From positions 113,169,529 through 113,233,528 of the forward strand of contig CM069432.1 of NCBI GenBank assembly GCA_035610365.1: a stretch of 64,000 nucleotides of DNA. The letters run 5' to 3'. Under the pieces are notes generated by a model that saw nothing but the letters and a program-made list of their open reading frames with translations, was not told the origin of the DNA and searched no databases. The DNA is from Aquatica leii (taxonomy: Eukaryota > Arthropoda > Insecta > Coleoptera > Lampyridae). Shown in pieces: positions 1-11,949 of the stretch. Made by a program: the position numbers and the translations under genes. Numbering within the stretch: position 1 is the stretch's first letter; every line of letters starts with the position of its first letter.

Positions 1-1118
1 TCTGTCTGAAATTTCTTCTGTCTTTATGCTTAAGTTGCCGACTACTGGTCTTCGGTATAATAATCTTCTTAAACATGTCTTAGAAAGCTCCTCAATAAGT
101 TTGTGAAACAGTATGTTAGAGATAATGTCCTTTATCATCAAGTTGTTACTTCTTTCTCTTCTGATTCTTGTGATGACTGGAAAATAGTGGTTCGTACAAA
201 ACAACGTACGGAAATGATTCATAACCATCATGATTTTTTTTGTCGTTGGACACTGTGGTGTTGCAAAAACTACGGCAAAGATTTTGCAACGTTATTATTG
301 ACCCTGCTTACGTGCAGATGTCGCTCGCTCTCTTCGGCGTTGTCGTATGTGTGCTGCACACGAGGTAGAAAAAGTTGTTCTTCCTGGTATATTCGCTCTT
401 TGTGCTAAGACATCACACCCTTGGCAAGTTCTTTGCTGTAGCATTGTTGGTTCTCTGTCTCAATTTTTAAAAGACCATAGTTATGTTTTGGTGATCGCTG
501 ACTATTTTGCTAAGTTTCCTCTGTTCTTTCCATTACGTTCAGCACTTGCTATTTCTATTTGTAAAATCATCGAAGAACACATCTTTTTTATTTTTGCTGC
601 TCTTCAGTATCTTATTACGGACAATGGTATCCAGTTTTGTAGTAAAGCATTTGGTAAACTTTGCGCCACTTATGTTACAACGATTCTCTTTACGGCTAGA
701 TATCATCCTAGGGCTAATCCCGCCGATCGGCATTGGCATGTAAATCTCTCAAAGATTGGCTGCGCTATTCGTACTGCAAAACACAAAGTCATTAATTGTA
801 ATCTTTTCTTTGCATTGTTTGGACGTGAACACGTTCTTTCAAGAAATTTCTTCGACCCATCTTCTTCTGATGTTCTTATTTCGGAACCTAAGGTTACTCG
901 TTCAGTCTTTCATTTGTTCGCATATTTTCAAACAACTTTCTAAAGCGTACACAAAAACGCAAAATAGACATAATCTTCACCGTCGACATGTGCGATATAA
1001 AGTTGGAGATTCGGTATACGCTTTCTGATGCTACTAGGCATTTTAATGCCAAACTAGCACTTAAGTTCTTAGGACTCTTTATTATTAAGACGGTTAAATC
1101 TTCTTGCACGTATGAGTT
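1..1118 (+). pseudogene. Ty3/gypsy-type integrase, first part of a decayed pol
   Basis: Remnant of the retrotransposon integrase that joins element cDNA to host DNA. Three frames must be combined. From about 103 a linker leads into an HHCC zinc-binding domain: His residues near 218-232 and a Cys-x2-Cys pair at 341-352, on the other side of a frameshift. The catalytic core follows at about 480-740: first Asp at 500-502, and the D-N-G motif with the second Asp at 620-622. The third acidic position in the HPRANPADR segment is Asp (725-727), where gypsy integrases usually have Glu. A GPY/F-like C-terminal module (KVGDSVYAF, then a KLALKFLG-like stretch) runs over about 960-1118 with a frameshift near 1025. 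The coding line stops abruptly where an inserted LTR begins and resumes at 2705. The frameshifts make it non-functional. The upstream part of the element lies outside the window. Confidence 0.85.
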
Positions 1119-2704
1119 TGTTACGCTCCGCGTAATTTAACTACTTTTAGATCTGCATTTTATTTACTTTGAAGGAATTTTCAAAACTTCACGGTCGGAT
1201 GACGTAATATTTCACATCTGTTAACATTTAATAATCCACCCTCTACCCTTGCAAGTCGCCGTAGATTCGTTACAGATTTTCTAAACCTGCATAAGGAATT
1301 TGCATTACTGTACCACGTGACTATACATTCGACAAAAAAAATAAACCTTTTTCGTTTGCGGTGAGGCCGTTTTTCATCAATCGAGCCGAGATTTCATCTG
1401 TTATTCACTGTTCTACGTTCTTGATTGCCAGTCGTTTGATCTACATTTCTAAAAATCGGTAATTACACCGGATATAACGGGTCATCGACAAATAAATGAT
1501 TGATTGGAATCACCTGCTTATCTCCAATAATCATTATACGTAACTTTATTTTTACGGATATAAAAGCATTTAAGTGCAGTGTTAAGGACTAATTACCTCC
1601 AACGCTTAGACATTATTTCAAGAATTTTATAGTTTTACTTTACTTTTACTTTTTCCACATCGTCATCTCCGTCTTTGATATCCTTAAATAAATTATTGTT
1701 TAACATTTGGTACATCTCGCCGTCATCGTGAAGTGTTACCCTCATTCCTTCCGGTCAACGCCGTAGCGAAAGAAACTGCAGTCCGGCTTCGAGTTAACGA
1801 TAAGTTAAATCAACCTTTACTTACCAGTTTCATTAACTTTTAATTTATACGATTACACCATCGATCTGTTTACGTCATAACTGTTAATTACTTAAATTTC
1901 ACCTTAAATATTGTTTTGTTTATCATTTGACATTAAATTTTAGAATTCACTTACTTATTCAATTTTTTTTTCTCTGTGTCTATAACTGTTAATAATTTTG
2001 TAATCTTATTTACCTTAACCATTTTTTTTTATATTCATTTTAAATTCGGATTACTATATTTTCTTTCAGCATTCGATTGCTAATACTGCAAGTGAGTAAT
2101 TACTATTTCATGTTCGGTTCAAACCATTTTTTTTTTTTCATTTTGTATAATTCCTTTTATTTAGATAAGACACCTCGGAATGCTCTTTGATCAAAAAAAT
2201 CATCCCGAAGTCAACTCAAGGTAAGTTTTACTGATTAATTAATTACTTGCTCGTCATTTGTGTCACTCGTATCCTGAATTACTTTCAAATTCGTTTATTA
2301 ACGTAATTTAGTTTTAATATTTTTTTTGTTATCTAAAGGTAAATTAGATATAATTTTCTTGTAAATAATCCGATATTTAAGTTAATTGTGTAGTACAATA
2401 CGCCCCTGCGGGTACATTTATGTCATAATTTTTTTTGTTTCAATACAACCTAGTGAAGCCTATTGTTAGCTTATTTATTTCGCCGCTCACTCTTAAAGCT
2501 GCTAGTCCCTTCGTAGTTCTGATTATCAGCCCTATCTTTTGAAGAACTTACGTGGCGCCCTAATTCTAATTCTCTTTTTCTGCCCTTTACTATTCATGAG
2601 TGTTCTACTTTTACTCTTCTTAACTTACCCACACGATTGTGCCTACTAAGACCGAGCCATTGCATTTTTGTAAATTGTGTTGCCAATTGAATCTTACCGT
2701 AACA
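1119..2704. mobile_element. Solo-LTR-like insertion within the integrase tail
   Basis: The segment starts TGTTACG and ends CGTAACA, a perfect 7-bp terminal inverted repeat of the TG...CA type seen in LTRs. The flanks are AGTT (1115-1118) and AATT (2705-2708), compatible with a 4-bp target duplication carrying one change. Removing the segment plus one flank copy puts the two parts of the host integrase in one reading frame, which strongly supports these exact borders. A TATAAAA box at 1559-1565 and an AATAAA signal near 1687 fit an LTR promoter and polyadenylation region if it reads on the plus strand. It has no coding capacity. At 1586 bp it is long for a solo LTR, so a short non-autonomous element with the same termini is an alternative. 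Confidence 0.78.
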
Positions 2705-2868
2705 AATTAGTCACTATTATTGGACAATCGGTGAGTATCTGGCATACTAAGGATCTTAAACCAGTTCGAGATTCTTCGGACTCTGATTCGAATGAGACTC
2801 CACGCCAGGTGAACTGTCGGTTGGTCAACGTGTCGTTATTATATCCTCGTCGGCGTAAACGACGTTAA
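2705..2868 (+). pseudogene. Ty3/gypsy integrase C-terminal tail (resumes after insertion)
   Basis: The final integrase segment of the same pol. The motif SIWHTKDLKP, followed by an acidic serine-rich stretch (DSSDSDSNE) and a basic end (RRRKRR), resembles the usual extreme C-terminus of Ty3/gypsy integrases, where a G-x-W-H-x-K-D-L-K-P motif closes the GPY/F region. The first codons continue the frame that ends at 1118. The stop at 2866-2868 probably is the natural pol stop, since non-coding sequence and then a polypurine run follow. Confidence 0.75.
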
Positions 2869-3157
2869 CTTCGTTTTAGATCATCTATGGTTTTTTTGGA
2901 CGAATAACTTTGCTTTCCATCTAGGTTACTTTCTTCAGTTCTTTTAGTTTCTACGATTAACGTTAGGCAAATGTAAAGTCGGTCGGTGTTAGTGTTTACT
3001 AGGTTTAAGTGAATTTATAGTGAAAAACTAGGTTTTTATGGTCACTCTAGTCTTTGGCTTGAGGTTTCGTGACTAATCGGATTACTGGTTAATTTCTTTA
3101 CTCCGAGAGATACGACTTTTGTCACTTCCCAGGTTTTTATGTTGCTGGGGGAGAATT
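2869..3157 (+). other. 3' untranslated spacer and polypurine tract of the gypsy element
   Basis: Non-coding stretch between the end of pol and the proposed 3' LTR. It ends in the purine run GGGGGAGAA at 3147-3155, directly before TTTGTTATG. A purine run immediately upstream of an LTR is the expected plus-strand primer site. No env-like reading frame is visible. Confidence 0.6.
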
Positions 3158-4290
3158 TGTTATGTTAAAAATGTGGTATATTAAAAATTTTCTAGTATAA
3201 CATTTATCCTCGACACTACCATTTTTCATGGTCAAAAACACAATTTTATTTCTTCCGGCAAAGTTTGTGCAACACAAACCTACGTTTAGTGATGTCTACG
3301 CCCAACAAGGCTTTTATCATTAAGTTATTTCACGGAATTCCACGCGAATATGCGGTCGAATTTTGTGTCTGTTTGAGCATAAGGCTATTCGGGGTAAGTG
3401 GTTATAATTTTTTGTATTAGGAGCTTAAATTGATTCTTTAGCGGGTTTCCACGCCTCTATCTGTGTTACTTATCTGTGGAGTTGATAAGCCCCTGTTGCA
3501 ATTGGAAAATGTCGCTGAAGTTTAAGGGGTTGATACAATTATATTGGAAGAAATAATTACCCAAGTTACAAAGTTAATTAGAAGGAAGCTTTGCACAATC
3601 GCTCATTTTTAGTGATCGTATAAATTAAAATCAGGATTTACTTGTGATAACGCCATATGTACGTTTTCTTTCAATTGAGTTTTAGGTAATACTGGTACGG
3701 AATTAGTTAATCCCCTACTGGATAAAACTTACTGTAAGTATTACATTTTTACTTTAATTCTTAATAGTTTGGTGGTCAGTCTACCATACGTACATACTAG
3801 GTTGTAATCAATTAATGTTAAAAATTTTTTGTTGTGTCATATGCGCTTTGATTCTCTAGATCTTCGATTTTCGTACTTTTGTAATTTAATTTATGAATTT
3901 AAAGTCACTCTTTCTTTATGTGTAAAAGTTAGACCGACTAGGTCACTTTGCCAGTCCAGTGCGAAACTGATACTTGCCTTGTGATATCAATCCATGTACT
4001 AGTGTTTGGAAAATTTATATAACTATACTTGTGTACCTTCTTCGTCTTCTTTAACTACTGTCTATGATAAAATAAATAATATATTTTGCGTTATCACTTT
4101 TGTCGTGTTATTTGTTCTTTCTCAGCTGCGGGTAGATTTAAACAGTGTCTCTATAATTTAGTCTTTCATCGTTTTGGCGCTTTTTTAGATTTAATTTATA
4201 ATTGATCATAACGAACCCTGCGACCCCATCTCCAGGAACAACTGTGTTGACCGTCGCTTACCTTTTTTGTTACACGAAACCAGCGTAACA
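3158..4290 (+). mobile_element. Candidate 3' LTR of the gypsy element
   Basis: Starts TGTTATG right after the polypurine tract and ends CGTAACA, giving an imperfect 7-bp terminal inverted repeat. It contains a TATATAA-like box near 4015 and AATAAA near 4070. The 5' LTR lies outside the window, so the pair cannot be compared. The 3' target-site flank would be ACTT (4291-4294). The 1133-bp length fits large insect gypsy LTRs. The right border is less certain than the left. Confidence 0.55.
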
Positions 4291-5521
4291 ACTTAGTGAG
4301 GATGTTAACACAGGTTTTATAACTATCTCAATAATATAATAAACAAAATACTCCTACATACTAACACAACCAATAATATTTTATCACTAATAAACTACAT
4401 TATTACTAAGCTTAATACTAATCCTAACATTATATTACATCAAAATCGTAAATGTTCTAAATCTAACTGAAAGAATCATTCCGATTATAAAACTAATTTA
4501 TGCTTTAGCAAACAATAAATATCAAAAAAAACTTTAAAATTACTCAACAGTCGACAAAAGTCAATTATTAATTATAATAACGAGCGCTACACAATTGTTA
4601 TACATTTAAAAAACATTTGTATTTAAATATTATTTTAAAATTACAAATTGACGGAATTTAATAATGTTAATAAACAATTTTACTTACGTAGCATAAAAAA
4701 TTAATTTAGAATATAAATTTAAACTAAACAATTTTATTTCAAATTATATTGCAATGCGTAATTAAGACAGCAGAAAATAAGAAACGTATAAATTGGTAAT
4801 TTTAATCTTTTATTTTCAAAATGCGTGGTTGCTTCTGTATAACGAACGTATAATGAATAATAAATAGATCAAATTATAATAAGTAATTGATACATATTGA
4901 TTACTATAAAATTGCAAATTGTTAAAAATGCTTATAGACGGGCAATTCTAAATCATACAGAAATTTATAGCTTTTTTGCATTGCTGTATCGGTTCTGGGA
5001 AGAAATTTTCTACATAAGAAATTATAGATGTTTTAGGTTTTTGTTTTGGTCTATAATAACAACTGTATTTTTTGTTATAAAAAATAAGAAATTGAATTTC
5101 AATTAAGTATAAATTATTGAAATCGATATCAATAATTATTATCTTGAATAAAACAATCTCTTTCAATACTGCATTTTGCAATAATAAACAATTTATATTA
5201 AATGTATGCTTTAAACATAACTTATTTTTTTTTATTAATGCATGTGTTAAATAGTCACAATTATTATATTCAAGCATTATCACAAAAAATATTATTGTTT
5301 CAAGCAGTTTATTGTGCCGAACTAATGCTTAAAGTAATTGATGCTTTTGGAATAAAGAATATATAACATGCTCTGTTTTTACATTTTCAAAACATAGATG
5401 TTTACTGACAAATCGTATCATTTAAAAGTATCATGGCGAACCAAACTACAATATTAAATACAAATAATACAATAGTAAGTGATGCTAAGAATTAAACAAT
5501 TTTATCGTAAACGTAATCTGA
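4291..5521. other. AT-rich DNA without recognisable feature
   Basis: Low-complexity A/T-rich sequence. Short open frames here lack codon structure or motifs. I see nothing to annotate. Confidence 0.6.
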
Positions 5522-5642
5522 CATTGTTTACCTTACAGTGTTATGCTTTGTGGTTTTATCTTGCGGTATATTCAAATATTTTTTTTGAATTATGCGGGTA
5601 TAAAAGCCATTTGTCAACGTTTTCATCTATTTAGCAATTTAC
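5522..5642 (+). repeat. Dispersed hairpin repeat, copy 1
   Basis: Carries the core TTGTGGTTTTATC...TGCGGGTATAAAAG, which folds on itself: the GGTTTTATC side is roughly complementary to the GGGTATAAAAG side, around an inner TATTCAAA/TTTGAATTA stem. It is followed by a CAACGTTTTCATC tail. The same order of blocks recurs at 5771-5890, 40022-40150 and 45783-45882. Confidence 0.65.
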
Positions 5643-5770
5643 AAATTACTATTTTCATATACTAAATTTACACTATCAAATGGATCTGTCATATTTCGTT
5701 TATGTTAAATAATTTATTAATATATATATGTTTGGACATTAATGTGACATTTTCACACTTGCATTGAAAT

Positions 5771-5890
5771 TGTTTACTCTACAATGTCCTACGTTGTGGT
5801 TTTCGTTTGCGTTATATTCAAAACCTATTTGAATTACGTGGGTATAAAATCAGTTTGTCAACGTTTCCACCTTCATAGAAATTTGTTACA
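5771..5890 (+). repeat. Dispersed hairpin repeat, copy 2
   Basis: The second copy lies about 245 bp from the first in direct orientation, with the blocks TACGTTGTGGTTTTCG, TTCAAAACCTATTTGAATTA, GTGGGTATAAAATC and CAACGTTTCCACC. It has the same internal near-palindrome as the other copies. Confidence 0.65.
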
Positions 5891-8517
5891 AGCTTTAGGT
5901 CTTACGAACCTTGCACGGCCAACTGACACAGTCGGAGATAGGGGAGGTTCAAGCAAATTATAATTAAGGGCGCCAGATCAATTCTAATTAACACTTCTGC
6001 CTCGATCACGACAGACGGTCCAAACTTGTAACGAATTTTTTGGTTTGTAATCCTTGTTACTCTGGTGTTCAGGTAACCACAATTTAAAGAGAAAGGTATG
6101 CTACCATAAAAGAAAGATTAACAGGTATAAAAACTTTAATGTAGTAACGTAGAAGATTAACAGGAGTATATTTGATTTCTCAATTCATAAATGCCAGAAA
6201 TATTGGCAACACACAATACATAGGTTAAGTTGAAGCAAAATAGCAAAAAAAAATTTGTAATAAATATTGTTCGTACCCAACATGCGATACACACAAAATG
6301 ATAATTAAAATTACTTTAATGGTATTGTAACAGTAAACGTAATTACGGAAATTAACATTAGCCAAAGTTCCGTGAGTGACTTTTATGACAGCGAAGAAAA
6401 ATAATCAATCAGACTTACCCAAAATCCAGTACCTACTTGAGCGAAGAAAACGTTTTCCCCGGTAGTAGCCTAGAATAGATATTAAATAGCAAATCGTGTC
6501 ACACAATAACTAACGAAGATAGGAAGCTACAAAATCGTTAATAATAATAAATTAAATGAGATATAAAAACCCGTTGTATCGAATGCTGTTAATTGTAATT
6601 ACGAACAGGTGGGTAGTAACGCAATCGACTGGTAGATAAGAAATAACATCTCCAAAGTAAATGCTTGTCGAGACTTCGTTTTCGTTGTGGATCATATGCC
6701 TTCCAAAATCTTAAGCGTTCGGTAACGGTATTAATCAATAGGAATTATTTTTCATTGTTCATTTATTGAATCGAACATGTGATCGAAGCGTGGCGAAACG
6801 GCTATTAAATTAATACAGAAATTACAAAGGAATCCTAATAAACCGGATGCAAAATATCTTACCCTGTGCCGAATAGATTACAATAAATTCGTAATTGACT
6901 TATAATTTCGTACTCATCACAGTGGATGCACTTAGAATCTTAAGAATTAGGTCAAATTTACGACACAGACCGTCTCACGTAGTTGACAGCTTCAAAATGA
7001 ATCCGCAACCTGTCAGCACCCAAAAGGATCGGCAGAGGGCGTCAAAACCAGAGTCTAATTTTAAGTCGATATACAGGGTATTACGTTATGAAAATTTCGC
7101 ACGTAACAAATTTACAAATAACTATTCTTACACGGTAAATTTGCACTATGGCATGGTTCTGGCGTCATTTTTTTTTTATAATAAATAATAACCATTTTTG
7201 TTGAATAAATCAAACAACTGCAGCGTTAATTATATAAATAATTACAAAAAACCATTAAAATAACTAAATAAACTCGATCACGTGTTTTGACAGCTGAACG
7301 TCATTAGCAGCAACTTGACACTAAACGTAATGTTAAATTTAAAACTAATTTATACTGTGTGTAACGCTTCGTTACGCTTCTCTGATTTTATAAAGTCTAA
7401 TAATTCTGAAAAACCTGACGGTTTGTGGTCATCATTATTCATGATTATGTCTTTGTTTTTATAGATACGAATCAAGTTTGTTCCTATTTTCTATTTTTTT
7501 AACTTAACTTAATCAATTGTATGGTTATTTTTAAACATATGTAAGGTAACACTAGATTTATCTATCCTTTTATATTTAATATCAGCTTTTTAAACAAATC
7601 TGGCGTTAAGAGACTTTTTGGTTTATCTTATATATATTTGATTGCAATCTTTACAATTCATTTTATATATTCCCGATTTATTGCACATATCTAAAGAATT
7701 TTCGGATTGCCTAAAGAATTATGTAAATTGTTATTTGTGGTTGTATCAAATGTGTAGTCAGATTTTAAAAAGAGTTTGTAAAGGTCTTTTTATGTAAGCA
7801 GAATTATTTGGTAATTTGACAAACTTTTTTTCTGCGTTGCTATTCATATTTGTCAACGTAGTTACGTTTTTAATAATTAGTTTATTTTTTATTAATTTCT
7901 GCTTTCAGGCTATATTCCTAACTGTTGATTCTGAAAAGCCATTTTACGTTGTAATTTTATTTACATACTTTATATCTTTGTTAAAAACTTGCTTTGACAA
8001 TGGAAATTAATTTGCACATTTTGTAATTCAAAATTGAGCATTTTGGTATCCGATTGATTCGAATACTTAACTTGTCGAACATGCATATTCTAGTAGTTAT
8101 TATAAACTTTCTAAACAACCAATTAACATTTTTATAATCACAACTTTTATGTTTCAATGTACGAATACAGAATTGTTTAACCGCTAATAAACATATGTGT
8201 CGTATTACAAAAAATATCTTTTTAAATCTGTAAATTAGAGTGTAACTGGTCTTTGCAATTTTGACTCTGCAAGAAACTGCAGTACTTTTCTATTCTTACT
8301 TGTACAATTAATTCCTAGAATTCTGTTCGAAACATGTTATAAATCAAAATCTTAGGGACGAATTGCATGAATGTAAATAAAAAACTAAGACGAAAAAAGT
8401 AAAACTCGCAGAGGCAAATTGCACAAATAAGAACACCACCAGAATCATTGTATGTTTACTTTTGTCCAATGAAAAATAAAAAATAACTACTAATTACATA
8501 TATTATATTGCTAATTT
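5891..8517. other. Non-coding stretch with a GC-richer patch of unknown origin
   Basis: The part at about 5895-7110 is less AT-rich than its surroundings. It is bounded by TGTTACTC (6055) and GCACGTAACA (to 7108), which could be ends of a decayed LTR, but the flanks show no target duplication. Beyond 7110 the sequence is AT-rich. No coding motif is recognisable, and the open frame at 6895-7188 matches no family I know. Confidence 0.35.
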
Positions 8518-9600
8518 AGGCAACTTTTTTTCCAAAAAGTCCTAGTAACTTGAAATTTAATATGTAGCTGGCTTTTCATATTTTTTTGGTTCTATCAAAA
8601 GATGATAAAGAAACCGGAAGTGGGTGTATCCGCCATTTTTAACAGTTTTTTTTATATAATTTTATACGTATGTAAATTATTCTAATTATTTTTACAGTTT
8701 CTTATAGAGTTAATTCTTCTTATCAATTTATTCAAATAAAAAAAAATTTAACATTAGCAGTTTATTAGATATATGATTTATAATTGAAAGTCAATTCCAC
8801 ATATGATCCTAGGTTCGAACCTTGCCTACGACATTTTTTTTAGAAAAAAAATCCATATCTTGAAAGGAAAGCGAGATACGGTAAAAAAAACCATTTTTCT
8901 CCAAATTTTTATGTGTTGTTTATATACGGAGTGCTCTTATTTAAATTACCTTTTTACGTACCCACGATAACTCTCGAACTAAAAGTCTTAATTACTTGAA
9001 GTTTGGTATGGAGCTAGCTTTTCATATTCTCTTGGATCTATCAAAAAATAGATTTGATAAAAAAACCGAAAGTAGGTGTATCCGCTATTTTAAACAGTTT
9101 TTCTTATATAATTTTGTACGTATGTAAATTATTTGAATTATTTTTACAGTTTCTTATATATTCCCAATAATTTATTTCAATAAAAAAATTTCTAACATTA
9201 ACTGTTCATTAGATATTTGATTTGTTTATATACCAAGAGCTGCGTCTTATTTAAATTATGTTTGGATGTACCCACGATATCTCTCAAACCAAAAGTCCTA
9301 GTAAATTTAAATTTGGTGTAGAGCTGGTTTTTTATATTCTCTTTGTCAAAAGATTGGTTTGATAGAGAAACCGGAAGTGGGTGTATCCGCCATTTTTAAC
9401 AGTTTCTTTTATATAATTTTGTACGTATGTAAATTATTCGAATTATTTTTACAGCGTCTTCAATCGTGCCCATATCACTTTAAAATGGTTTTATGACAAT
9501 ATAGCCTTAAAAAAATATGTAGATATTCCTTCATCATTCCTTATAGGAAAGTTATGTAGTGACCACACCAGTTTTTTTTAATGCTTTTTATGTTGGCAAC
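8518..9600 (+). repeat. Left inverted arm made of three diverged tandem units
   Basis: The units begin near 8530, 8975 and 9285, each with an AAAAGTCCTAGTAACTTG-like start. Then come GGTATGGAGCTGGCTTTTCAT, an ACCGGAAGTGGGTGTATCCG block, and ATAATTTTGTACGTATGTAA. Unit lengths differ (about 445 and 310 bp) because of internal deletions. The first unit holds CTAGGTTCGAACCTTGCC at about 8808-8826, which resembles a tRNA T-arm/pol III B box. Confidence 0.72.
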
Positions 9601-9999
9601 AATAAAAACTTTTCTACACCGTTTGTAATAAGTCTCTCTAAAATAATGTTAAGTTGTACTACTTATCTCACTTTTTTTTTAAATTAAAGTTTAGTCATGA
9701 AGTAATCTAATATACTGTCTACTTTAAAAAAATTAAAATGATTTTTCTAGGATATAATAATCGTGAACTGACAGTATTTTGAATTAGTTTATATTCTATT
9801 ACAAGCGCAATTAGTAGTATAAGTTCTATGTAAACTAAATTTATCGAAAACCAATCATACACAGCAAAACTTGCTAAAACGGAAACTTGTGATATTAGAT
9901 AAATTTCCCGTTTTAAAAACATGTATACTCATCTGGACTAAAAAAATACGTTTTTACCAAGTTTTCGAGATTACACATTGGCAGGTTTAACTGTATTTG

Positions 10000-10551
10000 T
10001 ATATTTTGTGCAAAATTTAACTTGCGCCTTGTAATTAAAGACAGTATACCATAGTAGCATAATTTACAAATAAAATAAAAAAATAAAAGTTATGTTTGAA
10101 ACTCAGTTAACAGTTATCAAAGTTGTAGTTTTTAATTTTTTGTCTACTTTTAAAACTAAATAATGGTTTAAGGTAAAGAAATCATTCAACGGAAATAGAA
10201 TGAAACGTTCTCAAATTCAAGAGCTTTCTCAAAGTTTTATCCATTTTCCAGAACGTTCACTAAAGGATGTGGAACAATCGCGAACGTTTCGCGAAAATGT
10301 ATAAATTTGGTGCAAACAAATCAAGTTTAAATAAATAAGTAATTAACGCGTGTGAGATAAACCTACGGTGTATAACCTTGTACGTGACTTTAGTGTACAC
10401 AAACAATAAGTGTAAGTGATAGTGTTATACTTAAATGATAGCGTAAGTGTTTTTATTAACTTTCCTTAGATTTAATTAGTTCGGTTAGTTTAAACGTGTA
10501 AATATTTTTTGTACAAATAAATTAATTTTTATAATAATAAAAAACCTTACA
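10000..10551 (+). mobile_element. Candidate 5' LTR of the internal gypsy element (left edge unresolved)
   Basis: The right edge is set by ...CCTTACA (to 10551) followed directly by TTGGTGTCATGTGTCCG, which looks like a gypsy-type primer-binding site beginning TGG at 10553. The segment has a TATAAAT box at 10300 and AATAAA signals at about 10515 and upstream. The left edge could be any of several TGT starts between about 10000 and 10200. The matching 3' LTR is missing because the element is 3'-truncated. Confidence 0.45.
10201..10306 (+). promoter_or_regulatory. LTR promoter: clustered GAA/TTC motifs plus TATA box
   Basis: AGAACGTTCA (10250-10259) is a perfect tail-to-tail nGAAn-nTTCn pair. 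It is flanked by TGAAACGTTC (10201-10210) and CGAACGTTTCGCGAAAA (10281-10297), with a TATAAAT box at 10300. Inverted GAA/TTC pentamers are the building block of heat-shock elements. That these three act as such is inference, since spacing is imperfect outside the middle pair. Confidence 0.35.
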
Positions 10552-10794
10552 TTGGTGTCATGTGTCCGATTTAAAACCCGTTGAAATCGTGTAAATAAAT
10601 AAAGCTGTTTGCGGTTTTTAGTGTAAATATCATTAAGTAATATCGCTCCCGTAATAAAAACATTAATTGCGTAAATAAATAAAACTTTAGTTCGCGTTTA
10701 ATCGTAGCTGTTCCATTTCGTTAAACTAGTGTCGAGCATTATTAAAATTTAGTGTTATTAAACTTTTTTTTATTATTACTTGTGGTTAAATTTA

Positions 10795-11830
10795 TGCCGG
10801 TGACGCGTTTGCAAGTAGTTAAAATGGATTCAAAAATATTTGAAATTTTTGAATCGATGAACAAAAAAATGAAAGAAAATAATAGAAAAATGGGCGAAAA
10901 TTCTCAGAAAATTAAAGAAAAACTGTCAGAAAATTCCAGAAAATGAAAGAAAAGTTTTACGAAAAGGAGCATAGAAAATCATATCAAAATTGTTCAAGAA
11001 GAAACTCAAGCAGACATGTTAAATTTAAGAGAAGAAATATGCGAAGATCTGGAAAACGGAAAACAATCTATGAATGAGAAAATAAAAGCAATAGAAGCCA
11101 AATTAAAAGACAGTATGAAACTGCTTGAAGAAAGAGTGAACCAAATGAATTACCATAGCAAAGAAAGTGTCACAAGTAAAGATTTAATAATGGACCGTCA
11201 AGAAGAAACTAGTCAGAACTTTAAGGTTGTACCGCCAAATTTTGATGATAAAGTTCCATAGTCAACCTACTACAAGCAGTTTGAAGCCGCAGCTACAGCT
11301 TATAGTTGGAGCAACAAGCAGAAACCGACGTTTTTAATAGTGTCTTTACGTGGAGAAGCGCTTAGAATTTACAAACTGTTCCTGGCCACATGCAAGAAAA
11401 TTACAAACTTTTAATTTCACGTTTAGAAATGAGATATGTAGATGGTCATCTTCAACAAGTGTACCAGGCTCAAATTAAGTATCGGGTTGAGAAAGCTGCC
11501 GAAAGTATTCAAGAGTTTCGCCAGACAAACACGGCTTGCATATCTTACAGCGCCAGATACCTTTTTGGAGCAGTTGGCTATTCAAACCTTTGTAAACGGC
11601 TTCCGAGACAACAAAACGCAGCAGATTCTCCAGTTAGCTCGACCAAAGACATTGGATAACAGTTTTGTGCTTGTTTTGAAGTTTGAAGCAGAAAAACAAG
11701 CATTGCAACGAGACGGTCATAAATTTTGCTGTGCTGCAGAAGTATCCGCGCAGACACTGGAAAGCATCAAGGAGATAGCGCAACGAATACTTCGGGAAAG
11801 AGGAGTAACGAATTTAAACTGCGGCGAAAT
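10795..11830 (+). pseudogene. Ty3/gypsy gag remnant with coiled-coil N-terminus
   Basis: Remnant of the structural Gag protein. From the ATG at 10795 there is a Lys/Glu-rich, heptad-like N-terminus, frameshifted near 10945. It continues as EEICEDLENGKQSMNEKI and similar charged coiled-coil sequence. Around 11230-11400 comes a typical insect gypsy Gag capsid start (VPPNFDDKVP, stop, STYYKQFEAAATAYSW, then LIVSLRGEALRIY). The line continues through about 11440-11690, and a worn zinc knuckle (NCGEIDHVRRH) lies near 11815-11850, its first Cys apparently lost. At least one in-frame stop (11259-11261) and several frameshifts inactivate it. The start and frame choices follow motif order. Confidence 0.75.
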
Positions 11831-11949
11831 AGACCATGTACGACGGCATCGTACTATACCTAAAAAAAGGACAAGAAGAACGCTCGAAAATTTGGAACAA
11901 GGTGACCAAAAGAGACAAAAGGTAATCTTGTCTAGTCAGGCTCCGGAGA

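Noticed and set aside
6055..7108. Possible LTR bounded by TGTTACTC and GCACGTAACA
   Set aside because: Flanks TCCT and AATT do not match, no primer-binding site or polypurine tract adjoins either end, and the six-base TIR may be chance.
8808..8830. tRNA gene
   Set aside because: Only a T-arm/B-box-like piece is present; acceptor, D and anticodon arms are missing.
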